Of a DNA stretch of 64,000 bases, positions 49,537-61,780 are shown one piece after another; the stretch's first letter is position 1; each line of letters begins with the position of its first letter. A model generated the notes under the pieces. That model was not told where the DNA came from. It saw only the letters and a list, made by a program, of their open reading frames with translations, and searched no databases. Both the position numbers and the translations under genes were made by a program. The DNA lies in the NCBI GenBank assembly GCA_012862575.1, contig BLSF01000001.1:1226002-1290001 (forward strand). The letters are read 5' to 3'. The DNA is from Parietichytrium sp. I65-24A. Its lineage: Eukaryota; Sar; Bigyra; Thraustochytrida; Thraustochytriidae.

Positions 49537-50391
49537 TTCGTGCAAGGACAGCAGCCCTGTCTTCCCGTGCTCTATCCACTTGAGCCTTGCACCGGCAAGT
49601 CCAAGCAACAGCTGGATTTTCAAATGGATGTGAAAGAAAAAATTTTCATTTGTTACTTATGTACACGCAATTCCGTAATTATTTATAAATGTTTCTTGCG
49701 CAGCAGCTGGCTTCCATGCAACCTTTGGCGCATTCTTAGAACCTGCGATTGCGAAATATTTCATCAGCGCACACTCCTTCAAATGCGTTTAGTAGGACTC
49801 CATTACAGTTCACACAAACACAGAAACTGCAGGTGCTTCTTAGTGGCAACACTTAGAGCGCGAGTGACACTGGGAGTGCTCACAATCAGTACTCGGTACC
49901 GGTGAGATCGTGCTGAGTCGCCGATGAATTGTTCGCAAGGAGATCGCCTCGAAGGTCACCTTTTCGCCTCAGTGGAAAATTTTGCGAGAACGAGCTGGCC
50001 ATTAAGCGAGATGCAACTATGTGTTCCAACATCGCTCTGAGAATCGCAAGTCATCGCATCGCATCGCGGAAGGCGCAAGTGTGTTCGAAAGAAACCCCAA
50101 TTGCCAAAAGTCGCCGCGAAAGTGGTCACCTCGCGAAAGACCGGATTAAATATTAAAATGCCTCGTCGACGAGAACGCAGCGAGGTTCGCCATCGCGTCA
50201 GGGAAGACGCACAGCGCATAATTGTGTGATTCATGTCATGTATATTCCTCTTTCCTGCGGGAAGAGTGAGAGAAATCAATAAAGAGCCCAAAATTCAAAA
50301 GTGCCAACTCCGCTGAGGGTCAGGAGACTGCAGGTCTCCAGAATCGTCGATTGGGAGGGCATCCTCTTTGCATTGCTTTGCCACCGCCTGT
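49537..50391. other. Intergenic region, no supported gene
   Basis: Upstream flank of the surface-protein gene. A 111-codon minus frame (49956-50291) shows no recognisable motif. Confidence 0.5.
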
Positions 50392-50670
50392 TTAGTCAAC
50401 CATCGCAATTGGCGACTTTGGCTGCGGCTTTGGGATATCCTCCACCACCTCCACCGACAATCTGGACCTCTTTGTGAATGACACCCTGCGCACGGACTCG
50501 CGCACCGGCGCATCTTGCCTGCCCAAGCCGAAGAACGACGACATCCTCCTCCTCCACACCTTGAAAGGGTTTGCGCGCTCGTCCTGCCCCATCCTTTCGC
50601 CTCTGTTTCCTCTTCCTCTTTCGCTTCTTCCTTTCCGCTTCAAGTAAGCCTTTGCTTTCCGGGTCTGCAA
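50392..50670 (-). CDS. Possible small basic protein or exon with an RVSF motif
   Basis: A 92-codon minus frame. The last 50 residues read like real protein: MSSFFGLGRQDAPV, RRVSFTKRSRLSVEVVEDIP and KPQPKSPIAMVD. RVSF is the classical protein phosphatase 1 docking motif, and RRVS also fits a basophilic kinase site. The first 30 residues are Lys/Arg/Gly-rich and could be an exon continued from upstream, since GTTGCAG lies just before. Possible starts are at 50670, 50592 and 50544. A neighbouring minus frame of equal length is basic/Gly-rich and less likely. Without homology support this remains a weak gene call. Confidence 0.32.
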   Translation of the reverse strand: MQTRKAKAYLKRKGRSERGRGNRGERMGQDERANPFKVWRRRMSSFFGLGRQDAPVRESVRRVSFTKRSRLSVEVVEDIPKPQPKSPIAMVD

Positions 50671-53600
50671 CTCTCACTCTCCTTCAAGTTTAGCCGTGAT
50701 GCAACTTGCAACTTGCACAACGATATCCGTCCTCTCGCGTGTACTTTCGAGACTCGAAAAATCTGCGACCTGTGCGCCAAATCCCAAACTGCACCGCGTT
50801 AGATGACTACTTGTCCTCGTACTTGCGGACGAATTGGATTGATTGATTGACTGTGAAAGCGACACACTCGTACTCGCTGTCAGTACTTGAATGTCGATCG
50901 ATCGACAGGTAACTTGTGTGCTTTCCTTCTTTTGTGCTTGTGTCGAGTTGTCCGGGGCGAAAAAAGAGGGCTCGCGACTGGTATGTGATTGTGATGGTGA
51001 TTCGGGAACTGCCGCAGTTGCTCCTGCTTCACCCTTTCCAGTTGCGCTTTTAAGGAGGAGGAGGAGGAAGGGATAGGAAGCGTTACGAGGTGTGAGGGGA
51101 AATTTCCAGTCTAGCTTATGGAAGATCGTTTCCTGAACAGCGCCCCACACCCGCGCGGAGGATTAAGGTTTAGGGTGGGGGGTGTTAGTGGTGGAAAGGT
51201 TCCTTGGTTGTTTTTCGGGAGTCCACTCACGTGGAAGATTCTGGAATTTGGTTTTTACTGTCAAACCCTCCTCACAAGTCACCTCTATGTAGCGCTGAGA
51301 TTCACTAGCGAATGGTGCGGGCTCTCTCGGGTCCTACTCATTATTAATGTTTAGAGTAAGAGAGATTTGTGAGAGCTGGCTTAGGGGCAATCAATAGCTT
51401 ATCACCGAGCATAAGAGTTTTTCTTCCAGTTCACCCGACCTCTTGCTAGGAGAAAGAAGGAGATGAAATGCTCCAGAAGCCAAAATTGCACCTCTCAGGC
51501 TAGTAGCATTCTTTAACGTCTCTCTAATCCTGTCCCACTTGTTCTGCCCCTAGCAATGGCCATACACGCATATAGAAATAGCAAATAATACCTCATAGAA
51601 CTTTGTCCCATGTGCTCCAGTTGTAGGTGCGCAGATAAGGGAAACCTGAGACGAGAGAAACTGCGAGGGCGATAAGCACAGGTATCGGTTACCGGTAAGT
51701 GTGAACCAGGTAGGAAGACTGAGGAGGGTCGTACGTGAAGGGGGAAAACGCTGCTGGAAATCGCTGGAAAAATTGCGCGAGCCATAGCCTCACTCAACGT
51801 ACGTTAAGACAGGTGTGTTTTTCCTAAAGGCATTTAATCCTTCTATCTAGAGAGTAAGCAGCCGCTAAGACTCACTTGGTTCCTTGCCGAGATCGATGGT
51901 AGGAGAGACTACGAGGGACACTAACTGCGTGTCACAAGAAAGTCGGCCAATTGGAAATTTGGGCTGGCAACCAGCTAGCTTGGTAAGACTCGCATAAGAT
52001 GGCTATCGAGAACAAAGAGCTGCTCTTTAGCAGGGGGGATGTCTTGGTGGGAATTGCGGGGCCGAATCACCATCATTAGTAATAACATGTAAGAATGCAG
52101 ATGGGGGCACCTCCCCATCAAGTCTTTCATTTGCGACTTGGCGTTTGTGGATCTTCAGTTGCTCTTTGATAACGTGGTGTAAGCCTTCTCTGACTAAAGC
52201 TTAGCGCACCAAGTAGAGTCCGTGATAGCCTAATGGGGTAGTGAGGCAGATGTGGTAGGGCGATTAGGTTTCGCGGTAGCGGGATAAAGCTTCAAACACG
52301 ACGTCCAAACTTGTCACGGTCAGAAGGAATCAACGGGTAGTGATAGATTCCTATAGATGCCAGTAGCAAGTTTTGGTTCTCCGAGCAAGTGCGCCATCTT
52401 TTGGATCTTCCCGTTTGGTTTGGACACCATCAACCTCTACTCTCCTTTACCATTTTTCATAAGAGAAGAGTGCCCTACTCGCGCTGAACACTTTTCCTGA
52501 TTTACAGCGAGGATAATTCTTGACTGAGATCCGGCGCTTCGCTAAGAGGCGACTGGCTTGTTTACCATAGTATAGTATTGGTAATGAATGAAGTAGAGCT
52601 TGCACACATTTTAGATTCACTTGCTCACTTTTTCACGGTCAACCACTGTGAAATTATGTGCTCACTTTTTCACGGTCAAGCACAGTGAATTTGAGGAAAC
52701 TGGGAGAATTGGAATAATAACAAGCGCGTTTTACGATGAGCTATTACTAAACCCCTTTTTTCTTTCTTCTTTGGATTTTGAAGTTCTGATTCTGAATTCA
52801 GAAATTCATTCAGAGTTCAGAAATGTTCAGAATTCAGGAGTCAGGAAAACGCAACATGGAGATTATAACACCCTTTTGCCATATATCGTACCGAGGGAGG
52901 AATGGGGACTCGGGAAGCGCGAGTTGGTTGTCAAGCAAGCCTGTTAAATTAGTCATTTCTCTAGCCGACATTGCAGCAATCGCTCACTCTCCAGTGCGAA
53001 TTGTGAACTTTTTCACAGTCAAGTTTTGAAAAAGTTACTGTGAATTCTATGTTCGTAACGGTATCGACAATTAGAAGAATACTAGCTTGGGTAGAGACCG
53101 CGATCAAGTCAAGATAAGTTGTACAATGGATCCAAGCTTTGCCATTGCGGACTTGAAAACGTTGATCCTTCTCCTCGTTTGCTCGGATGTGGCACTTCCT
53201 GTCAAGTAAGAGCGAAATCTCTCTGAAATGGTACTGATAAAGTACCAGTACTTTTGGCTTCTGGATCCACTTCTGTTCAAACACCCCTGGGTCGCTGGTT
53301 TTGTGGACACCGCTACTAGTATCTCACAGTGTCAAGATAATCCTAGCGCTGGAAGATGCTGGAAGTGAGCACCAGAATTCACTGTCAGAAAATCCTTGTC
53401 CTATTAGTACTTGTTAATTTGCGGCTATGAGACAACAGCCACGCGCCGTACGACTAGAGTTAGTTATTTCTATAAGCAGCTTGACGGAGCTGGAACTTTG
53501 TGTGAAAATATTGGTTAAAATCCCGAGGCAGAAAGAATGACCCAGTCACTCGGCATGGAAATGCGTTGATGATTTTCGAAAGAATAGACTACATAAGCCT

Positions 53601-53740
53601 CCTACCAGCTCCAGTGGAATCGAGCAGCGTTAACACGTTTCCAACGTTGAAGAACCCGAGTACCCAAGCACAAGAACCCGAGAACCGAAACTCTCAATGG
53701 TAAATCTCGCGATGCAGGCTTTCCGTATTTGTTTTGGAGC
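50671..53740. other. Gene-poor region of 3 kb
   Basis: No supported gene. Frames are short and stops are frequent. A short repeat motif occurs at 52622-52680 and near 53000. Confidence 0.55.
52622..52680. repeat. Short direct repeat (GCTCACTTTTTCACGGTCAA)
   Basis: Two 20-bp copies lie 36 bp apart. A third, diverged copy (GTGAACTTTTTCACAGTCAA) is at about 53005-53024. Each is followed by a TGTGAA/AGTGAA element. Confidence 0.75.
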
Positions 53741-55485
53741 TTACTCACAGTCAGCAACATTGGCGGTTGGCCACCCCGCGTATTTCAAGTCGAAAAATTG
53801 CTCGAAGTTATTATGCGGGCGGCGCTCAACGATTTTGCTCCAATCGCCGATTTCGTTGCGCTTTTCGCGTAAAGTTTCCTTCTTCGATTTTTTGAACTTC
53901 GGTTCTTCGAAGGGAAGAAGGGCCAAGCACCGACGCGGTGGCATTCTTGATATCCACACTTTCGGGTGACTTTGTCCGCTGGAGCGTCCTTGCACTCCTA
54001 TTGATTTCGGAAATAACTTGGAAGGTTCCATCAAAACAGCACAAGAGACGCAGATATCAGACGTCTCCACCGGGATCTCCCATCAAAAACTTCTAAATTG
54101 ATCTTATTTTCCAGGACAGAGCTTATCATAGTTGCGTTTCCTGGCAGAGAAAAGCTCTACAGCGCGCCCTTCTTCGACGGTCCTCGCTGGCAAGTATTCC
54201 CTGCTTACCCCGGTATGTAGTCTCTTGAGTAGTGTTGCGCTTATTACCGACCCATAGGCTCCTGCTAGCTAGCCTTCTTGTTCTCGGTGCTGCCCTACCC
54301 CTGAGTTTAAATTCTGGGGGAGGTTTCGACCAGAAGGTTCGAACGGGCGTTTCACTCGAAGAGCTAGTGGACACTATCTTATACGCTAGTAGGTTCTCCC
54401 GTCGGAAATGCACTGGTGAGTTTCCGAGGCTCGCTCAATGTTTTCGTTAGCGATTGGTAAGCTATGGAAGTTTGTATCGCTCTGTGGAAATTGTCGGGTC
54501 ATATACCAACATTTACGGTATTTGCTAATATCTGGGACCCAGCGGCAAAGATATGTGCAGAGCTCTCTCTCTCTGTTCATCTTCAACTTTCATGTCCCAG
54601 TTGCTTCCTCTTCTCTTCGATAGATTTTGATGAATATGAAATTCTGTCAGTGATCGGTGAAATGATTAGCTTACTGAGTGGATAGGATTTTGTTCCAAAT
54701 CTCTGTTCTGAAAAAAAAGAGTACTGAGTACCGGTACGTAAGAGATTGGCGCCGAGCGAAATTGAGTCAACGGAATTTTGACAGCGAGGATGTATTCATT
54801 GACATCAGATCGCTCACCAGACGGAGAAGAACAAGCAAAATGGCAAAAGCCGTTACTACGTCAACGCACTGCACTGCACTGCACTGCATGCACAGTGGCA
54901 CAGTGGCACAGTGGCACAGTGGCACAGTGGCACTGCATGCACTCCATGATGATCACCTGCCGTTTTATGACCTTTCTTTTTTCACGAACTCGGAGAGGTT
55001 TACTGCACAAACGTGTCTTTGCCAATGACAGTGAAAGATAGACAATGAAAGTGCACCTCCACTCCTCCACAAAATCTAACCACATCACTCCGCAAAAAAA
55101 GAGGTCACCGGTACTCACAATCAAAATATCTTTCGTTCACCACCAAGAATGAGAACCTGAGGAACCTCAGGAGATCTCAGGAGCCTCAGGTGTCAGAGGG
55201 TGTCAGAAGTGAGAGAAGCATAAATTAAAACACAGCGCTGCTTCTTTTGTATGACTACTAGTGAGAGCGGCTGGCAGTGACTGAGACTGTGGCAGTGGTA
55301 AAGAGAAGCGGTGGGATTCGGTAAAGAATGTACCAATCCATCTATCTATCTGCCTATCAATCCGTATCTTGGAGTCGGAAAAGATACGAGGTGGCCGCCA
55401 CTCTTGTGCAGACCCCAAACTGAAGCAAGCAGACAGCGCAGGAGACAATCGTGCAGACAAGTCGAACAAGAAGCAGAGAAGCAAG
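53741..55485. other. Gene-poor region with decayed coding fragments
   Basis: At 53741-54070 the minus strand is open in three frames. One reads like a broken gag zinc-knuckle region (CGYQECHRVGAWPF), another like FEEPKFKKSKKETLREKRNEIGDW, so a retroelement remnant is possible. Otherwise no gene. The GCACTGCATG/CACAGTGG repeat lies at 54867-54942, and the promoter of the quinone reductase gene at the right end. Confidence 0.4.
54867..54942. repeat. CACTG and CACAGTGG short tandem repeats between direct repeats
   Basis: CACTG units (54867-54886), then five perfect CACAGTGG units (54891-54930), bracketed by GCACTGCATG at 54881-54890 and 54930-54939. The units can pair with each other (CACTG against CAGTG), giving hairpins. 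Confidence 0.9.
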
Positions 55486-56331
55486 ATGCCGCCTCCAAGC
55501 GTCGCAATCGTGTACTATTCCATGTATGGACACATCCTCAAGATGGTCGAGGTTGTGAAGGATGGTCTCGAGGCAAACGGCGTGGAAGTGAAGGTGTTTC
55601 AGGTGCCTGAGACCCTCCCAGAGGAAGTGTTGCAAAAGATGGGAGCTCCCGCAAAAGCCGACCACCCGATCGCCACTGCGGCGGAGTTGACCGAGTTCGA
55701 TGGCATCATGTTCGGAATCCCAACCAGGTACGGACAAGCCTGCGCTCAGATGAAGACCTTCTGGGACTCGACTGGTTCCCTCTGGCAAACCCAGGCCCTT
55801 GCTGGTAAGCCAGCTGGCATCTTCTTCTCCACAGGAACACAGAATGGAGGACAGGAAACCACCGCGCTGACCTGGATCACCCAGCTCACTCACCACGGAA
55901 TGATCTTTGTCCCACTTGGCTATGCATCCCCTCTCGCATTTGACATGGAGGCTGTTCATGGTGGTGGTCCATACGGCGCTGGAACTATTGCTGGACCGGA
56001 CGGAAGCCGCATGCCATCCGAAACCGAGAAGAACATGGCTACAAAGCAGGCCGAGGTGTTCGCCAAGGTTGTCAAGAAGCTACACGCAGGCGCAAGCGCT
56101 GCCGAAAGTGAGTAAATATCTCCTCTACACTTTCCCTCATCACAAACTAATCGACACTAACTAATCTTTCATTTCTGTGCTTTTCCAGAGTCATCCAAAA
56201 AAGCGGAAAGCGGGGCAGCGAAGACAGAAGCAAGCGCGACCAAGGCAGAACCCAAAACAGATGCTCCAGCTGCCCAGCCCGGAACTGCGCCGGAGAAGCC
56301 GAGGAATGACTCTTGCTGTGCGATCAACTAG
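55486..56331 (+). CDS. WrbA-type NAD(P)H:quinone oxidoreductase with CaaX tail (two exons)
   Basis: Exons 55486-56107 and 56189-56331 give 254 residues. The flavodoxin fold is complete: FMN phosphate loop YYSMYGHI near the start, FGIPTRYGQACAQMKTFWD, the FFSTGTQNGGQETT loop, then GMIFVPLGY and GGGPYGAGTIAG, all typical of WrbA/NQR enzymes. These reduce quinones by two electrons using NAD(P)H and FMN, avoiding semiquinone radicals. The second exon adds a Lys/Ala/Pro-rich linker and ends in CCAIN. The last four residues form a CaaX prenylation box with an adjacent cysteine suited to palmitoylation, as in membrane-linked fungal relatives. If the intron is retained, TAA follows AESE and the protein lacks the tail. 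Confidence 0.93.
56108..56188 (+). other. Intron of the quinone reductase gene (81 nt)
   Basis: GTGAGT donor and TTTTCCAG acceptor, with CTAAC-type branch sequences (ACTAACTAATC) about 30 nt before the acceptor. Confidence 0.93.
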
Positions 56332-59224
56332 ATGCCGCTTCGTTCATATGTGCTGAATACTACCCCTTCGTTTCCACGAAGCGCACAACGAAACCAATTC
56401 ACACATGGAAGCTGGTAGTCGTGCCCTTTGCTGCACATACATAGTTCCGCCACTTGCTCCTTGTGATTGGCAAAGTTTTTCTCGCCCTCTCCACGCCATT
56501 TTCCTTAGGCTCACAGCAGAGAGCTATGCAAAATAAAAGTAGTATTTTCTTTTCCTTTTCTTCTACACTGACAGGCACTGATAGAGTGAGAAGAAGGAAA
56601 GGGAAGCTTTTCATTCTTCATTCTTCATCATTGATAGTGAGCAGTGGCGTTCCAGGAGTCACAGTGAGCGCCACTCTGCAAGAACCAACTGAGCGAGTGT
56701 ACCCAGGAGACTATCTCGGCAGGATTCGACAAAAGGAACCGACAAAAGAATTTCCAGCTTCTCGGGCGCCAGCTATGGCTGTAAATGGACGTCTGCTGGC
56801 TGTACGAGGTGAGTCGCTTCCTTCCCACGCGAGGTGGCAGGCAGCTGAAACTGTTCTGGACCTTCGGCGCGGCAAATGACATCGAGCTGTTCAGCAAGCC
56901 AGATCTGCCCCCAATATTTTCGAAGCTCGAGAAATTTTGTTTCTTCAAAAGTGGCTGTTCATATGCAAGTTGCTGAAGGGTGGCGCAAGGCAAACAGTTT
57001 TCGTTTGGTATTCGATGGGCATCCACACACACACACACACACACACAAGAACGTAAGATTGTCAAAAATTCAGCAGCTGATGGCAAATGAATTATGTTCT
57101 CGCAAGGCCAGACATGGTGCTATCTAAGAGCCTATGCACTGAGTAAGCATGACTCTGGGCTTGCACATGTCGGCTGCGCCACCTGTGCTTGTTTGAAGGG
57201 CTCGTAGATCAGTCTCTCTTTAGATAAATGTTCAATCCAAATTTTTACTCTGGCAGGCGCAAATCTCATGCATGAAGAAAACCACCGAAGGTGGCCGCAC
57301 TTTGACTTGTTCAGTCAGAAAGAGTCGAATTTGACTAGACGGTCAGTTCTTCGAAAGCTCACGACAACATACGACAACTACGACAACTCTCAAAACATCT
57401 CAAAACTCAATCAAGCTCGACTACGGTCGTCTGTAGAACCGATCAGCTCCAATACATTGTAAGAACCGTTACCATCAATGAAAAGGATTGGAAAGTGAGG
57501 ACATGTGAATGGACGGAATGCGGTTTGCCAGTGGAAGAAAAGACGATACGAAGGATTCGGAATTGGAATAGCCGACTTTAAATTAACTGTAAATAAGAGA
57601 TTCTTTTATCTCATGTCTTTCCCCGATGGAAAACTAATAAACATAAAATTGAGACGAAATAAATGTACTCCTAACTTTTAAATTTTAAAACCAGGATGAG
57701 AAAATGGCGTGCACTATGACCGCTTCAACACCCAGCTAGCGTGCCATAGAAACAAATAGAAGAGTTGTTCGTTGGTGAAAGCACGAGCTGTGCCTGGAGG
57801 ATTTGCGAGCGACTCAAGCGACCCCTCAAACAACTGCGGCGTTGCTGTGCTTGCCAGCGATGAGTCCATAAATCCACACGGAAATCCGTATGCTCTGTGA
57901 CAGCAGGTTGACTTGGTTCTGAATGAACATCACTGAAGAGTGCAACTGAAAGACACAGAAGAACCGCGACGAGGTCTTGAATACCCGATGGTTTGGCTGT
58001 GCACTCTGTTCACGAACAAACAGTGACTCTGCAAATTTTGAATTCTCAAGATTCTGAAGAGTGAGGAGAGGAAGCGAAAGGAGCCATGACACAGTTCTCA
58101 GCTCTGAAGTTCTCTGAAAGGATCAATGTAGATAGAAGAGGAGAGTGGGTTTGGTGGTTCTTGCTCTCAACCTCACCAAGCCATTTGTCAGCGAGGGTCA
58201 TCAACTACGCTCAGCATTCATGCGCTGATGCGGATGGTCTCCGGGATCGTGTTTTCGCGAATCTCGAGCGCCTTGCGTCGCACGTCGAGGCTTAGGTTGG
58301 CGAATCTGCCGTTCTCTGCTTTTCCAACCATCTCTTCAGATTTGAGTTGCCCTTGGAAGTTCGGTCTACCTATTGTCTTATGTTAGGTTAGGTTAAACCC
58401 CTATCGGAAGGTGTGGTGGGCTATTGCATTTCCATATCGGTACGGTACCCTTCTTAGGGTCTCCTCTCCCGCTTGCTAATCCCCATTAGTTTACTGACTA
58501 GGCTTCCTTGATATATTCTTGCTAACTCGGTTGTAGTAGACAGGGGTTCGGGGGTTCGGGGTTCCCCCCACCTACCCGGTAGTCTTCCGTAGCGAATAGA
58601 AAAAACTTAAGCGGGCGGGCCGCCCGCAACCAGAAGTGCGGGGACAGGATCCTTGGATTTCGATGGAAGTGACATAAGTTTTGTTGATGAAAAGAAATTT
58701 GATTTGACGTGAATGTTGATGATCGAGTGAAGCGTTGGTTGTTATAGGTTGAAATGGTTTTGTCGGACTGGAACCAGGTGATTTTGTCCTGGCGGCCAGT
58801 ACAGATGAGCATCTCGATGTGCAAGGGATAGGCGGTCGCCGAAGTCATCATGGAGCATAAAGTCGTCAATTTTGGCGCGCTGAAAGAAGTCCTTCTGCTT
58901 GTCGTCTGCAAGTGTTTTAAGCTTTTGGATCTCCGAGCGAGGTTCGTTCTGGACGAGGGCAAGTAGGTACAGCCGGGGTGCCTTGTGGGGTTGCCGATGG
59001 AGGTGCCACTGCTGTGAGAGTCGTATTTGGGGAACGAAGCAGAAGGCGGCAAGGATCCTCGACGCCAGGAGATGGCGAAGAGTGTGGAGCTCTCGGTGGA
59101 GTAGGTAGGAGGGTAAACGTGGGTTCAACGGCTGTCGGGTTGGGCGACATCGCACGGCTTCCAGGCAGGCGCTGGAGAAGGGGAGGCTGAGCCGTTACAC
59201 TCGGGCGGACGATATTGGTAGAAA
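56332..59224. other. Gene-poor region of 2.9 kb
   Basis: No supported gene. A reading at about 56650-56880 (VPGVTVSATLQEPTERVYPGDYL) has a protein-like look but no homology I recognise. A (CA)n run lies at about 57026-57046 and TTAGGTTAGGTTA at 58383-58395. From about 58500 the minus strand may continue the Helitron remnant in broken frames. Confidence 0.5.
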
Positions 59225-59959
59225 TTAGTGCCGAATCTGAGTCCGAGTCAACGATTGCAGTTGCTGCTGCTGATGAAGAGTGTGGACCCTGTGACGGCGG
59301 TGCTGAACGAACCTTCTGTCACTACGAGAAAGTAAAAGGCGAAGCCATCGTTCAAGTCCAATCGTTACACGCCCGTTCGCCGCCTTCTCTGGTTCTCCGT
59401 GGCCGTAAACGAAAAGAGTTGGAAAGCAGTTCGACCAAAACCCAGGCGAGAATTCGCTGACCAAGTCTCCGTGGATAAGCACGACGCCGTCTATCTGAGG
59501 AGGACTGCTTTCTACAATGTAACTTGGAGTAGCTCTTAGGGGACCACCAATACTGTCATCGTCGCCACCAACAGAGATTGGGCTACAGTAGTCGCTTGTT
59601 TCGCTGTATCCCGCATGAGGAGCATCTGCTTGCGCGTCAGTCATGGAGTCGTTCAATGTCTGCCTGCCGGGNGGCTTTCGGGCAACAATATACGAGTAGG
59701 CAGCAGAGCCGCGATCAGCGCCAAGGTCGAGAAAAACAGGATGGCCTAACGCGCGTGCACACTCCAGAGAAACTCTCTGAGGTAGAAAAGTCCCTGACGG
59801 CAGCGATTGAGAATGGTGGCTTGCAGACTTGAGGCCGCGCCAAGCTACTGTTTGTTGGCGAGGGACGTGCAGACAAGACTTCCACCTCAGATCCCTGTTG
59901 GGAATGCCGCCAGATTTCACACCGAGTAATAACGGCGTCGATTCGAAAGTGGCCAACAT
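59225..59959 (-). pseudogene. Decayed Helitron-like Rep/helicase fragment
   Basis: The minus frame reads WKSCLHVPRQQTVAWRGLK (compare the RRQ-V-AL-WLK block of Helitron N-terminal regions) and, after an acidic linker, IDGVVLIHGDLVSEFSPGFW, then FPTLFVYGHGEPEKAANGRV and ERWLRLLLSRSDRRFVQH. The block AFP-LFP-G-G-P...W...LL...DRRF-H is characteristic of the Helitron_like_N domain that precedes the rolling-circle Rep and helicase. The frame then breaks into unrelated sequence just after RRFVQH, and an N at 59672 lies inside it. No Rep HUH motif or helicase follows in frame, so the copy is inactive or badly assembled. Confidence 0.6.
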
Positions 59960-61780
59960 TGCAGAACTAGCGCGAGCGAGTAATCGGCGAAACGAGCTTT
60001 AATCGCCAAGTTCACAACCCAACCTAACAAAGAAGAGTATCAACGACCAATCTTTCCTTCTACACCGAAACACAAAATCGTCAAAGAGATCGTTAAGCTG
60101 CAGTGCTCGTAATCCTTACGCTGCAGTGCCCGCCCTGCAAGAAGGCCTTCGTGGACTTTGTCGTGCAGGAAAGTGTAGGCCAAACAGTCAGGCTGCACAT
60201 AGCCATGTAGCGAACCATCCTTCAAACCGATCAAGAGAAAGGATGTGTTCTATGGCGACCACGCCGAGCGCAACGAGGAGATGAAACGCTCAAAGCGGCT
60301 CGGAGAGTATCGGACTGCAGAGATCTCTGGCCAGGCGAGTAAGGAGGTGGAGAATTGTCTAAAGTCTATTCTCGTCGGGTTTCGTGACTCGATTGATTTC
60401 AAGTCTCTGCCGCCTGCACTCACAAGCTTTTTTCGAAGGTAAAGAGAAGGAGACTTGGAAGTCAAGTCATCGAGTGCATTTTTTCCGAAGTACCCGCAGA
60501 AACGAGCTAATTTAATTCAAACGTTTTCTCAACAGAACTTTTCAACAAGCTTCCCCGCTTTCCTGTCTTCGCATCAGGGCCAGGAGCTCGAAGGCGCGAA
60601 CATCAGTACTACTATCTATTTCTCTAGCTGGATTTCTACATGGCTAGGCCGCCAGTTTGCGGTGTGAACGGATACTGCAAGCACGAGAGTTGAAGTGCAG
60701 TGATAAAGGAAGAAAAGAGAGGAGACAGTTGTGGCCAAGGACTTCACTCTTTTTGCATGTCCGGCAGATGTCATGGAAAACCCCACAGGCAATACTACTG
60801 TCCAGACAACCCATGCCAATATCGCGGCACAGCGTCTGGGCACCCGAGTACACCTTCCACAGAGCCGCCAGATACAACACCATACGTTGCCGGTTCCAAC
60901 AGCTCCGGTACTGAACGCGTCTTTCGAATGCGAAAAGTGTCTGGACAGAACAATCTCCGAGGCCGCATGATTTGGAAAAGTTTCAAGACTGTCCACCTTC
61001 TCGAATGCAGCGAGTGGCCTTGAGCTCGTTTTGGAGAATCCTTCCACTTGGTGTTAAATAGCAAAGCCGTTCATCAGCTCTCCAAAGCTTGTCTCTCTGC
61101 GCACGTCTTGCAGCCTTGAGATAGCTGAGACAGGCCAGGGAAGTGGCGAAGGCGCGTCGATAGCCTCGCCATCAACCTAACCTGTGCGGCTGAGCTGTTG
61201 GTTAATTTGGGCGATTTCGAGACTCCGCTCAATTCCGCTCAACTCCCCTCCTACTTCCCTTTCCTCCCACCTACACTCTCTTCTCGGTCAGGTTGTGTCA
61301 CAAGGCATCGGCCCCACCTACTACATTCTCCCGCCCAGGGCCGAGAGGAGATTGTCCACGCCCGTGCGCACCGTCAGCGAGCGCAGCACTTTGCCGCCGC
61401 CGCTGTTATCGCTATTACTCCCACTGTCGCTGTTGCTCCCGCTGCCGCTGTTGTTCCCGTTGTTGCTGCCGCCTTGACCGGGAGAAGAGGCGGTGCAGGA
61501 GCCGGAGCGATCTCGAGTAGACCTTGAACCCTTCCAGTTCCCGCACCGCGGAGCCGGAGCCCAGCCACACCTCCTGGTTGCCGCCCTCGTCCACGCGCCA
61601 CTGGAGGTGCAGCGGGCTGCCGTCAGCCGCGGTTCCGTCAGCGGTACCCGTGCCAGACCCAGGCGGACAAGTCCCCAACCACTCCCTTGCTCGGGGCTGC
61701 CTCTCCGGCGAGTCTCCACTGCGCGCTCGTTTTTTTCTTTTCATTTTGAAGCGAAATGCGCCCGCTGAAGGTAGTATTTA
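59960..61780. other. Intergenic region with short protein-like scraps
   Basis: Short frames such as IGLKDGSLHGYVQPDCLAY (minus, about 60175-60231) and KEVENCLKSILVGFRDSIDF (plus, about 60337-60396) look protein-like but are isolated. They may be parts of the Helitron or of other decayed genes. A TTG/CTG-type microsatellite lies near 61385-61475. No complete gene. Confidence 0.45.

Noticed and set aside
54300-54350. tRNA-like T-loop GGTTCGAAC
   Set aside because: No matching acceptor stem, D-loop or anticodon arm around it.
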